Part shown: in pieces, positions 1 to 8,099 of the stretch
Numbering within the stretch: the first letter of the stretch is position 1
Layout of the letters: every line of letters begins with the position of its first letter
NCBI RefSeq assembly: GCF_014243345.1
Contig: NZ_JACLZF010000002.1
Span: forward strand, 372,001-436,000
Reading direction: 5' to 3'
Source of the DNA: Robiginitalea sp. SC105
GTDB lineage: Bacteria > Bacteroidota > Bacteroidia > Flavobacteriales > Flavobacteriaceae
Length of the DNA stretch: 64,000 nucleotides
Made by a program: the position numbers and the translations under genes
The notes under the pieces: model-generated
The model's database searches: none
What the model was told of the DNA's origin: nothing
Seen by the model: the letters and a program-made list of their open reading frames with translations, nothing else

Positions 1-787
1 CAAGGCCCCCGATGCCGATGACGGCAAATGAAGTGATCGGCACGGATGTCCCAACCCCCGGATGTTGTTCCAGGTAAGCATTGAGAAGCAGGGGCACAAA
101 GGCCCAAAAGGCGTAGAGTTCCCACATATGGCCGAAATACCCAAAGGCGGCGGCCCGGAACCTGCGGTTGCCAAAAATCCGGAGGAAACCGGAAAAGTCC
201 GTACCGCCCCCCGCTTTCCGGAAGGGCCCGTTGGGAACCAGCACCCAGAGCAGGATGCCGCCCAGGGCTGCCAGCAGGGAGGTGGCCCCAATGACATACC
301 GCCAGGGCATCCCGGACCCCAGCCCGCGGATCAGATGCGGGAAGGCCGTGCCCAGGACCAGGGCCCCCACCAGGAACCCCAGGGATTTCCCCAGTTTCTG
401 TTCATAGTAATCTGCTGCGATCTTCATGCCCACGGGGTAGATGCCGGCAAGGAAGAACCCGGTGGCAAACCGGTACGCCAACAGGCTTGACAGGGTTTGG
501 GATTCGAGTACCACCCCCAGGTTGCAAAGGCCGCCGGCCAGGGCACTTACCAGAAAGACCCGGGAAGGCGGAAACCGGTCGGCGATGGTGAGTATGGCAA
601 ATACCAGGGTACCCGAGATGAATCCGAATTGCACGGCCGAAGTCAGGTGCCCGAGGTCGTTTACCGACAGTCCGAATGCGCCAACCAGGTCCGGCAGTAC
701 CGCATTACCTGCAAACCAGAGGGAGGTGCAGCAGAACTGGGCCACCACAATCACGGGCAGGATGTATCCGGCGGGCTTCACGGGCAT
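1..787 (-). CDS. MFS transporter (3' part beyond window)
   Basis: Minus-strand reading frame opening at an ATG at 787 (MPVKPAGYILPVIVVAQF) and still open at base 1, so the C-terminal part lies outside the window. About 262 residues are visible. They form alternating hydrophobic helices and short basic loops typical of a 12-helix major facilitator, with an early CTSLWFAGNAVLPDL segment like that of MFS families annotated as nitrate/nitrite or sugar permeases. It would act in the inner membrane as a secondary transporter; the substrate cannot be read. The start lies 7 bp beyond the stop of the upstream M20 peptidase gene on the same strand, so the two are probably cotranscribed and the substrate could be a peptide or amino-acid derivative (inference). 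Confidence 0.8.
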   Translation of the reverse strand, partial: MPVKPAGYILPVIVVAQFCCTSLWFAGNAVLPDLVGAFGLSVNDLGHLTSAVQFGFISGTLVFAILTIADRFPPSRVFLVSALAGGLCNLGVVLESQTLSSLLAYRFATGFFLAGIYPVGMKIAADYYEQKLGKSLGFLVGALVLGTAFPHLIRGLGSGMPWRYVIGATSLLAALGGILLWVLVPNGPFRKAGGGTDFSGFLRIFGNRRFRAAAFGYFGHMWELYAFWAFVPLLLNAYLEQHPGVGTSVPITSFAVIGIGGL

Positions 788-793
788 CCCGGA

Positions 794-2221
794 TTAATCC
801 AGGTTCCGGATCAGGTGATAGGTGAACCCGATGATTTCCGCGTAGTTTTCCTTGGAAATCTTCTCGTCTATCCCGTGGAAGCGACCAAAATTACTTTCAT
901 GCAGGCGCATGGGGTAAAACCGGTAGACATCTTCGGATACGTCGTAAAAATACCGGGCATCCGTACCGCCTCCCACGAGGCCCGGGACAACCACGGCGTC
1001 CGGGAAGAGTCCCCGGATGGTATTTTGCAGCACTGCGAAGCCCTCGGACTCCACGCCCGATACGGGGGATGGATTGGTGAGGAACCCTTCCGGTTCTATG
1101 CGGATGGTGTCGTGGACCGTTTCCCGGATGTGTTCCTGTACCGATTCAATGGTTTCCCCCGGCAGGATCCGGAAATTGACGGTCGCCTTGGCTACTGTGG
1201 GGATCACGTTGTTTTTTACACCGCCCCCGATAATGGTCGGGGCCGTGGTGGTATGGGCATTGAGGCCTTTCAGGATGGGTTTTTTGAACAACCACGGATT
1301 CGCAAAGGCCACGCGCTGGGCAAACGGCATTTCAGGGCCCAGGTATTCCAGCTGGTAGTTGATGGGTTCCACCATTTTATAGGGGAGCTGGTTGTCTTCC
1401 AGGTCCACGATGGCCTGTGCCAGGATGCCGATGGTGTTTTCCTCCGGGGGCTGGGAGCTGTGGCCGCCGTTGGTTTCCACAATCAGGTCAAAGGAGGCAA
1501 AACCTTTCTCCGCCAGGTTGATCACCGCGACGGTACCTTCCACCCCGGGAACCATGTTCTCCGCCAGGTAACCGCCCTCATCCAGGGTCATCAGCGCTTC
1601 CACGCCCTGGGCTTTCAGGTACTCGGCTATCTTGGCAGCCCCATTGGAGCCGCCGACTTCCTCGTCGTGGCCGAATGCCAGGTAAAACGTCCGTGCCGGG
1701 CGGTATCCCTCCTGCAGGAGCATTTCGACACTTTCCATCAGGGCCATGAGCGTCCCCTTGTCGTCCATAGTCCCCCGACCGATCACGAATTCGTCCGTAA
1801 TGGCGCCCTCAAAGGGGCCGGCTTCCCAGTTTCCAAGGGTCGGCTGGTCTACGGGCACTACGTCCTGGTGGGACATGAGGATGACCGGCTTTTTTCCCGG
1901 ATCCGATCCCTGCCAGCGATACAGGAGGCTGTATTCGTTGATATAGGTGAGGTCCAGGGTTTCATGCACCAGGGGGAAAACGGAATCCAGGAATTGGTGG
2001 AAACCTTTAAACGCTGCCGAATCGGGGACGGCATCCTCGCTGTACGAAATGGTCGGGTAGGTGATGGCCCCTGCGAGCCGCTCGTAAATAGCATCCGGCA
2101 GCTCCGGCTGGGCCAGGGGTGCTGCATCCACCTGCCGGGAAGACAGGGTCAGCGTGTTGAACAACAGGATGGCAGCAAGGATCAGCAGGATGCCCAGCAG
2201 GGCCAGGAGTATTTTTTTCAT
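794..2221 (-). CDS. M20 family metallopeptidase (PM20D1/carboxypeptidase S-like)
   Basis: 475 residues. A single hydrophobic N-terminal helix (residues 4-22) should anchor or export the enzyme. The M20 zinc-site motifs are present: SHQDVVPVD (His118), GRGTMDDKG (Asp153) and GHDEEVGG (Glu187/188, catalytic base and metal ligand). The dimerisation insert and the C-terminal GGGTDARYF and HESNFGRFHG segments follow in the expected order. The family hydrolyses N-acyl amino acids or dipeptides in a di-zinc site. The length fits PM20D1-like members (about 470-500 residues). The gene probably forms an operon with the MFS transporter 7 bp downstream, suggesting hydrolysis and uptake of amino-acid conjugates (inference). 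Confidence 0.88.
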   Translation of the reverse strand: MKKILLALLGILLILAAILLFNTLTLSSRQVDAAPLAQPELPDAIYERLAGAITYPTISYSEDAVPDSAAFKGFHQFLDSVFPLVHETLDLTYINEYSLLYRWQGSDPGKKPVILMSHQDVVPVDQPTLGNWEAGPFEGAITDEFVIGRGTMDDKGTLMALMESVEMLLQEGYRPARTFYLAFGHDEEVGGSNGAAKIAEYLKAQGVEALMTLDEGGYLAENMVPGVEGTVAVINLAEKGFASFDLIVETNGGHSSQPPEENTIGILAQAIVDLEDNQLPYKMVEPINYQLEYLGPEMPFAQRVAFANPWLFKKPILKGLNAHTTTAPTIIGGGVKNNVIPTVAKATVNFRILPGETIESVQEHIRETVHDTIRIEPEGFLTNPSPVSGVESEGFAVLQNTIRGLFPDAVVVPGLVGGGTDARYFYDVSEDVYRFYPMRLHESNFGRFHGIDEKISKENYAEIIGFTYHLIRNLD

Positions 2222-2297
2222 GTGTCAGGTTGGTTTAATAGCGCTAAATGTAGCGCAATTATCATGAGCACACAAGGTTCCCCGGCCCTGGGAGGCG

Positions 2298-2756
2298 TTA
2301 TTCCTTCCCCGTCACGGGGACCGCGTCAAAAGGGTCTACCATGGCCACAAAGAGTACGCAGGGACCGTTGTCCAGGCATCGGGCAGTATGGGGCTTAAGG
2401 GCCGGGCCAAAGGCGTAGCTGCCGGCTTTCAGGGTACGGGTGGGCTCCCCTTCATAGGTTACCTCCATTTCCCCCGAGACCAGTATCATCCGCTCCGGGG
2501 ATTTATGTATGTGATTGACCACATCCGTATTGGGTTCCACTTTGAAAAGGAAATCCATGTTCGGGTGCTCCATGTCTCCGTGGAGGATGGTAAAGGAGCA
2601 TCCGGGAAAGAAATCAGGTGCCGGGGACCAGGTAAGGGCAGGGTCGTCGTGGGCAAAAGCCAGGGATGTTTCCTGTCCACTGAGCGGGAGGCCCAGGATC
2701 ATAGTGATTGCGGCCATAAAAGAATGCCGTTTCAGGGCGATGCACAGTGTTTTCAT
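2298..2756 (-). CDS. Secreted cupin-domain protein
   Basis: 152 residues. The N terminus (residues 1-30) is a likely Sec signal peptide or anchor. The body is a single cupin barrel: HGDMEHPNMDFLFKVEPNT, then NHIHKSPERMILVSGEMEVTY (His-x-His plus Glu of cupin motif 1), then a second-motif-like region around YAFGPALKPHTARC. A metal site is therefore plausible. The substrate is unknown; exported single-domain cupins are often annotated only as cupin proteins. It is transcribed in the same direction as its neighbours, 76 bp upstream of the M20 gene. Alternative start: Met14. Confidence 0.75.
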   Translation of the reverse strand: MKTLCIALKRHSFMAAITMILGLPLSGQETSLAFAHDDPALTWSPAPDFFPGCSFTILHGDMEHPNMDFLFKVEPNTDVVNHIHKSPERMILVSGEMEVTYEGEPTRTLKAGSYAFGPALKPHTARCLDNGPCVLFVAMVDPFDAVPVTGKE

Positions 2757-2822
2757 ATCGGATGTTTTAAGGATTCTCTACAAGGTAGTCAATCCCTTTC
2801 CGATAACGGGGTCTCGGGCCAA

Positions 2823-4685
2823 CTATTCCGCTTTTCCGGACAGCGCTTCCCCCAGGGCCTGGTTACCCCCGACCACCGGCAGTTCCAGCCGGGTCGCGCC
2901 CAGGTCGATGGTCAGCTGCGTTCCCGGTTCCGGCCAGAGCGTAAAATCCCGGTCACTTGAGAATACCATCAGGCCAATGCGCTGTCCCTTGGGGATGACC
3001 TGGTCGTCCGGCATCAACTCAAAGGACAGGTCGTAAAATTGACCCGGGGTAAGGGGTTCACTTTCGGTCAGGGAGCGGTAATTCTGGGGGTCCGCCCAAC
3101 CCCTGGTAATGATGTTGTCCGTGATCCTGGCGTCGCCCGCATCGTTCCAGGGGAGGGATACCAGCCAGACCGACAGGTTGGCCGCCGGCTTGCTGCTGGC
3201 CAGGCGGAGGGTAATGCGGGGTACCCCCGAAATATGCAGGTCCCGGGAAAGTTCCGGGGTCACATAGAGGAGCCTGTGGTCCGAGGCGGTTGCCCGTGCC
3301 AGTGCCTCCCCCGAAAAGGCCACATTGTCCACCAGGGTTTCCCGGGTGGGATTTGCAGATTTCCCGGGAAGCAGGGTGCCGGTTTCCAGGCCGCCCGGGC
3401 CCGGGTACAGGTTCGCGGCGGAGGCTGCCGGGTTCGGGTAATCTGCATAGGGGGTGGGGTTTTCCCGTTCGTCCCTTTCCCTCACGATCCAGGCGCGGGG
3501 GTCTTCTTCCACCCCGTTTTCCACCCCGAAGAGGTAATGGGTAAACCAGCGGTTCATCATCCGGAGCGGGGGAGGCCCCCCGTGACCCCCCTGGTGGTAG
3601 AAGATCTGGGCCGGAATCCCCTTCTCGCGGGCGGCGGCATAGATCCGGTAACTGTGTTCCGGCATCACATTCCAGTCATTGAAACCATGCGACATCAGCA
3701 GGGCCGCTTTCATGGGCGCCATGTCGTTCAGGTAGTCGCGGCCCGCCCAGAATTCGTTGTAATCCCCTGTAATCCGGTCCATGCCGGCCAGCATCTCGGT
3801 ATCCCGTGTGGTTTTATTGTTGTAGGGTCTGCGTGCCTCGGCCCCGCTGTGGATAAAATCGTAGAGCACGTCGATGTCCTCCCCCAGGTACCCGCCCGGG
3901 GAGCGCACCAGGCCGTTGGATCGGTAGTAGTGGTAATACGAGGTATTCGGGGCGATGGGGATAATGGCTTCAAGCCCTTCGACCCCTGTAGTTGCAGCTG
4001 CCAGGGGAATCGTCCCGTTGTAGGAGGTGCCGGTCATGCCCACCTTGCCGGTGGTCCAGTAGGCTTCCACAGGTTCCCCTCCAAAAGGTTCGGTATACCC
4101 CCTGGCCCGGCCGTTCAGCCAGTCGATGACCGCCTTGGGGGCCAGGGACTCATTGTCCCCACCCACGGTAGGGGAGCCCTGGGACAAACCGGTCCCGGGG
4201 GAGGAGGAGTGGACCACGATATACCCCCGGGGCACCCAGGTTTCGATATGGGAATTCGAGATGACCGGCCGCTCCCCCTTGCGAACGACCTCGGGATGGA
4301 CCCTCTCCGATTTTGCGGGTTCCCCCAGTTCGTGGCGGACGTCCCAGAACAGGCCTTCCACATCGGGGGCCACCCCGGCAAAATAGGGGCTGGAAACGTA
4401 GATCACCGGAAGTTTCAGGCCTTCGGTTTCGGTCTGCGCCGGCCGGGTAACCGATACGTGCATCCGGTCCGGGTATGCATCCCCGTCCGTATTGAAGCCG
4501 GTTTCCACCCACAGGTCGTGGCGGATCCAGTTTTCCGGGTTTGAGAAGGCCGGGACCACCTGGGCCTCGCCGTTTTCAAATACCGGGCCGGCCAGCTCCG
4601 CCTGTTGGGCCAGTTGGGCCTGCGCGGTCTGGACCATGAGGAGTACGAGGAGAAGGTAACCTAAAATTGACTTGCCGTATTTCAT
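2823..4685 (-). CDS. CocE/NonD family acyl-peptidase (X-Pro dipeptidyl-peptidase S15-like)
   Basis: 620 residues with a signal peptide (MKYGKSILGYLLLVLLMVQ, cleavage after AQAQ), so it acts in the periplasm or outside the cell. It is an alpha/beta hydrolase of the S15/CocE family: nucleophile elbow GMTGTSYNGTIP with Ser221, SHGFNDWNV carrying the likely acid, and HQGGHGGPPP carrying the catalytic His. The C-terminal jelly-roll domain begins near LLYVTPELSRDLHISG and ends with LPVVGG. Known members cleave X-Pro dipeptides or ester substrates; specificity cannot be read here. The neighbouring M20 peptidase, cupin and transporter suggest a small peptide-scavenging group (inference). Confidence 0.85.
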   Translation of the reverse strand: MKYGKSILGYLLLVLLMVQTAQAQLAQQAELAGPVFENGEAQVVPAFSNPENWIRHDLWVETGFNTDGDAYPDRMHVSVTRPAQTETEGLKLPVIYVSSPYFAGVAPDVEGLFWDVRHELGEPAKSERVHPEVVRKGERPVISNSHIETWVPRGYIVVHSSSPGTGLSQGSPTVGGDNESLAPKAVIDWLNGRARGYTEPFGGEPVEAYWTTGKVGMTGTSYNGTIPLAAATTGVEGLEAIIPIAPNTSYYHYYRSNGLVRSPGGYLGEDIDVLYDFIHSGAEARRPYNNKTTRDTEMLAGMDRITGDYNEFWAGRDYLNDMAPMKAALLMSHGFNDWNVMPEHSYRIYAAAREKGIPAQIFYHQGGHGGPPPLRMMNRWFTHYLFGVENGVEEDPRAWIVRERDERENPTPYADYPNPAASAANLYPGPGGLETGTLLPGKSANPTRETLVDNVAFSGEALARATASDHRLLYVTPELSRDLHISGVPRITLRLASSKPAANLSVWLVSLPWNDAGDARITDNIITRGWADPQNYRSLTESEPLTPGQFYDLSFELMPDDQVIPKGQRIGLMVFSSDRDFTLWPEPGTQLTIDLGATRLELPVVGGNQALGEALSGKAE

Positions 4686-4744
4686 AGGTATCAGGAGCTT
4701 TTTAAGAAGTTACAGATCGGATAACAAGATAGCATTTTCGTCGC

Positions 4745-4933
4745 TTACGCGTAGGGTGTGAGATCCAGTTCCTCCTCGATGAGTGTTATGATGGCCTGAA
4801 TTGATAGAATGGCTGTATCGATGTGTTTGGCACCCATCGCAAAATTATCCTTGTTGAGGATTAACAGCCGCCGGCCCAGGCTGGGCTCTAAAAAGGTCCC
4901 GGTATTTTCGATCTGATAAAGGTGGGCCGTTGC
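4745..4933 (-). pseudogene. Possible 3' remnant of an unidentified gene
   Basis: A minus-strand frame of 62 sense codons with amino-acid usage like real protein (QIENTGTFLEPSLGRRL, then a start-like Met at 4837 followed by GAKHIDTAILSIQAIITL) and ending LIEEELDLTPYA. No ATG precedes Met(4837), so only 30 residues could be made from a normal start. It may be the tail of a lost gene or a very small protein. No family is recognised. Confidence 0.25.
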
Positions 4934-4949
4934 TTAAGAGTTCCGGCTA

Positions 4950-5378
4950 TTACAGATAGCCCCTGAGCCGTTCCCGGATAAAATATGCCCAGCCTCCCGC
5001 GCAGCTTTCCCGCCTGAATTCGGGGATGTCTTCCGGGAAATCCGCGGTCACCGTATTGATCAGCCGTACCTGTGTACCCGAGCCTGCCGGGGCCAGTTCA
5101 AAGGTGACATACGCCTCTCCCGGATAGGACGCATAGCTCCAGTGGTAAGTGATCCGGTTCGGGGGGTCTGCCTCGGTAACACGCCAGCGATGGGGAAACA
5201 GGCGGTCGCCCGACATTACGTCGAAGCCGGTTTCGAAACCTACTTCCGCCCGGAAATCCGGGATGTTCTCAAAGTACCATTCCCGCATTTGCCCGGGGTC
5301 GGTAATCGCCTCCCAGACTTTGTGGACCGGGGCGTCTAGGGTTTCTGTAACCACTATGGGGTCGTCCGAATGTTTCAT
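4950..5378 (-). CDS. SRPBCC (AHSA1-like) domain protein
   Basis: 142 residues, no signal peptide, cytoplasmic. The sequence follows the AHSA1/START-like pattern: an N-terminal strand VVTETLDAPVHKVWEAIT, then DPGQMREWYF, a central FDVMSGDRLFPHRWRVTEAD strand pair, and a C-terminal helix (FRRESCAGGWAYFIRERL). The family forms a hydrophobic ligand-binding cavity; the ligand is unknown. The length matches single-domain members (about 140-160). The gene starts 37 bp from the stop of the aminotransferase gene and may be cotranscribed with it. Confidence 0.82.
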   Translation of the reverse strand: MKHSDDPIVVTETLDAPVHKVWEAITDPGQMREWYFENIPDFRAEVGFETGFDVMSGDRLFPHRWRVTEADPPNRITYHWSYASYPGEAYVTFELAPAGSGTQVRLINTVTADFPEDIPEFRRESCAGGWAYFIRERLRGYL

Positions 5379-5414
5379 GCTTGAATATATTAAGTTCCTA
5401 TTAGCCCGGAGCTT

Positions 5415-6272
5415 TTATCGCGCCTTTTTGGCCTCCAGGAAGGCCTGTTGTAACCTTTGTGTCACCGGGCCGGGGACCTCCCCGTAGCAACGCTGCCCGT
5501 CCACCGAGGAGATGGAAAGGACCTGGGTGCTCGTCCCGGTGAGGAAGGCTTCATCCATCCGCGTAATCTCCTGGACCGGAATCCCCTCAAGCCGGACCTG
5601 GATCCCGAGGTCCCGGCACAGGCGCAGGACGACCTGTCGCGTGATGCCGTCCAGGATGAATTCATTGGCCGGGTGGGTGAAAACGATGCCGTCCCGGACA
5701 AAAAACACATTGCAGTGGGAGGCTTCGGTGGCTACCCCACCCCTTAGGAAAACCGTTTCATAGCAATCGTTGGCGGCCGCCTCCTGGTTGGAGAGGATAT
5801 TCCCGAGCAGGGAGGTGCATTTGATGTCGCAGCGGGACCAGCGGAAGTCCTCGCGCAGGATCACGGCTGCCTGTGCGGCGTTGATATCCGGGAGGGTCTT
5901 CGGCCAGGCGTACATCATGGCCGTGGGTTGCGCGTCCGGCGGGAAGGCATGCTGGCGCGGGGCAACCCCCCGCGTTACCTGCAGGTACAAAAGGCAGTCT
6001 TCATGGACCAGGCTGGAGGCTTCCAGCAGGGCAGGGATGGCGTTTTCGAGGGTATCCACATTGAACCGGATCGCGATCTTATCCAGGCAGGTCTTCAGGC
6101 GGTCCATGTGGGCGGCCTGCTCAAAAAACCTGCCATTGATCCGGGCCATCACCTCGTAAATGCCGTCCCCGAAGATAAAACCCCGGTCGAAGACCGAGAT
6201 CCGGGCATTTTCGGCGTCCAGGATTTCGCCGTTCAGGAATACTTTGCTCGGGTAGTTTGGAATTGTGGGCAT
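5415..6272 (-). CDS. Class IV aminotransferase (D-amino-acid / branched-chain type)
   Basis: 285 residues from Met at 6272 (MPTIPNYPSKVFLNGEI). An in-frame upstream Met at 6368 would add 32 residues unlike the family. Fold-type IV PLP signatures are present: SVFDRGFIFGDGIYEVMA near residue 25, the candidate PLP lysine in CDIKCTSLLGN, the glutamate-containing loop after GGVATEASHCNVFFV, and LTGTSTQVLSISSVDG near the C terminus. The ordering, including the TEASHCNVF segment, resembles D-alanine aminotransferase and aminodeoxychorismate lyase more than IlvE. It is cytoplasmic. Exact substrate is uncertain. Confidence 0.85.
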   Translation of the reverse strand: MPTIPNYPSKVFLNGEILDAENARISVFDRGFIFGDGIYEVMARINGRFFEQAAHMDRLKTCLDKIAIRFNVDTLENAIPALLEASSLVHEDCLLYLQVTRGVAPRQHAFPPDAQPTAMMYAWPKTLPDINAAQAAVILREDFRWSRCDIKCTSLLGNILSNQEAAANDCYETVFLRGGVATEASHCNVFFVRDGIVFTHPANEFILDGITRQVVLRLCRDLGIQVRLEGIPVQEITRMDEAFLTGTSTQVLSISSVDGQRCYGEVPGPVTQRLQQAFLEAKKAR

Positions 6273-6322
6273 GGAAATCGGCGTATTTCCTGCTAAGGTA
6301 ATCAGATGGCTCGTAAAATAAG

Positions 6323-6658
6323 TTAATTCCAGAGCGTGCCGTCCAGGCCCAGGACGGTTCCCAGCCAAAGGGATATTACAAACCCCAAAAGGCTAGCCAG
6401 GAATACAAGCCCCCGTTTCAGGTCACTTTGGGGGCGGACTATGTCCCTGAGGTAGAAGCTAAGCATCCCGAAAGCTGCGGCCAGGGGGGTAATGACCAGG
6501 GGGCGGATACGCCAGTAGGGCCCCCAGGCAGGATCCGGGTGGTCCACGGAGAAAATTAGGAGGGAAATCAGGGCCAACCCGATCAGGGCCCCCAGGGACA
6601 TCCTTTTAAAGGTGGTCCGGGAGTTGAGGATATGGGACAGGTTTTTCAATTGCGACAT
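6323..6658 (-). CDS. Small uncharacterised membrane protein
   Basis: 111 residues with three likely transmembrane helices: MSLGALIGLALISLLIFSV, VITPLAAAFGMLSFYL and GLVFLASLLGFVISLWLG. The N terminus is basic and cytoplasmic. The sequence resembles short flavobacterial proteins often labelled potassium-transporter-like without functional evidence; I do not assign a function. It lies between the aminotransferase and an MFS gene on the same strand, with a short AT-rich gap of about 65 bp upstream. Confidence 0.6.
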   Translation of the reverse strand: MSQLKNLSHILNSRTTFKRMSLGALIGLALISLLIFSVDHPDPAWGPYWRIRPLVITPLAAAFGMLSFYLRDIVRPQSDLKRGLVFLASLLGFVISLWLGTVLGLDGTLWN

Positions 6659-6724
6659 GGTGTGGAAATAAAAATTAAAAGTACTTTGAAATACAAAGTA
6701 AATAAAAAATTATGAATCCACCAC

Positions 6725-7978
6725 TCATTTCCGGTAGAGGCGGTAGTATTTCCAGGCCGCAAGGCTACCCCCCAGGGAAAAGAGTGCGAGCATCCAGAAA
6801 ACATGGCGGTGGCCTGCCAATCCCGGGGATTCGTCCAGCAGGTAGCCCATGGCGGGGCCCGCGAAGATGTCCGGGGTAAAGCCAACCAGGGAAACCAGGC
6901 CCACGGCGGTACCGGTCAGCAGGAGCGGGATGCGGCCCCGTTCCATAACGGCAAAATAGATGGCCCGGGTGGCATAGACCCCTGCCGCCACGATAAAGGT
7001 CGATACAAAGAACAACAGGGTGGCGGAACCGGTAACCAGGCCGGTGGCAAACAACAGGGAACCCGACAGGGCCACCACAAAGCTGACAAACAACATCAGG
7101 GTGGTTTGCGTCCGGTCTGCAACCACGCCGATCAGCACGCCGATCAGCGGCCGGATAAAAAGCAAAAAGGTGCCCACCTGGGCCGATGCCACCTGGTCGT
7201 AGCGCATCACATCCTGGGCGTAGAGGGAGAAGACATCGGTTATTTTATACCCCACGTACCCGCAGAGGATGATCACCATCAGCAGCCAGACGGAGGGCAA
7301 CCGGAGGACTTCCCATATTTGTGCCCGGGTGATGCGGGCCACCCGGATCTCCTCCTCGGCCCCGGTGCCGGTTTTCAGAAACATCCAGACCAGTATACCC
7401 ACCACGGCCACCAGGGCGGATGAAAACAGGATCACGTACTTGAAAGCTTCCCGGCGTTCCCCGAAGGAGGCTACCAGGATGTCGGAGGCCAGGAATATGG
7501 AAAATACCAGCACGCCAAGGGTCCCGAACAGGGCCCCGACCAGGCCGCGGCCCCCGTCGAGGAAGCCGAAAGCCTTTCCCTGGGAACCCGTCCCCCCCCA
7601 TACCCGGGTCGCCTTGATCATCGGTGCCCAGAAAAGGAAGATGGTGGTAAATCCCCAATAGCCATACAGGATGCGTAGCACCACCAGGCCCGGGTAGGTG
7701 GCATAGACCAGCCCCCCCAGTGCCGTCATCCAGAGGGCTACCGCAATCAGCCGCCTCGGGGCAAAACGGTCCGCAAGCGGTCCGCCGACCAGGTAGGAGA
7801 ACAGGGCCACGATGCCGTAAACCGAAAAGCAGAGGCCCAGTTCCACATTGCTCAGGCCAAAGGCTTCAAGGACCGTGGGGCGGAAGACGCGGGAGAGCAC
7901 AAAGGGCAGGATAAAAACCGATTCCCCCGCCAGGATCAGGATCAAGAGGTAGTACCAGGGGGCTTTTTTCGGATGCAT
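6725..7978 (-). CDS. MFS transporter
   Basis: 417 residues with about 12 hydrophobic helices. An MFS loop 2-3 motif is recognisable as GGPLADRFAPRRLIAVALW, and a matching loop in the second half (GVVADRTQTTLML). The length and N-terminal placement fit a single-domain major facilitator of the glycerol-3-phosphate/nucleoside or sugar-phosphate type (YVGYKITDVFSLYAQDVM is reminiscent of predicted MFS members in Bacteroidota). The substrate is unknown. It is the gene immediately downstream, on the minus strand, of the large ThuA/dehydrogenase lipoprotein, about 120 bp away, and may serve the same sugar-related function (inference). Confidence 0.82.
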   Translation of the reverse strand: MHPKKAPWYYLLILILAGESVFILPFVLSRVFRPTVLEAFGLSNVELGLCFSVYGIVALFSYLVGGPLADRFAPRRLIAVALWMTALGGLVYATYPGLVVLRILYGYWGFTTIFLFWAPMIKATRVWGGTGSQGKAFGFLDGGRGLVGALFGTLGVLVFSIFLASDILVASFGERREAFKYVILFSSALVAVVGILVWMFLKTGTGAEEEIRVARITRAQIWEVLRLPSVWLLMVIILCGYVGYKITDVFSLYAQDVMRYDQVASAQVGTFLLFIRPLIGVLIGVVADRTQTTLMLFVSFVVALSGSLLFATGLVTGSATLLFFVSTFIVAAGVYATRAIYFAVMERGRIPLLLTGTAVGLVSLVGFTPDIFAGPAMGYLLDESPGLAGHRHVFWMLALFSLGGSLAAWKYYRLYRK

Positions 7979-8099
7979 GCGTCGTATTTGGTTGGGCCGG
8001 CAGCGGCCGGCCCGGGATCATAAAAGGAAGCGCTGTTCTCGCGGGACCCTCCCGGGCTTCCTGCCATCCTTCCGTTGGTTTATCGAATCCTCACACTTT

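Noticed and set aside
497-2398. Very long plus-strand open frame (633 codons)
   Set aside because: It is the antisense of the well-supported M20 peptidase gene and neighbouring MFS gene. In GC-rich genomes the antisense strand often stays open. The peptide is low in family-like motifs.
3039-4544. Plus-strand open frame of 501 codons
   Set aside because: Shadow of the CocE-type hydrolase on the minus strand; Gly/Pro/Arg-rich without domains.
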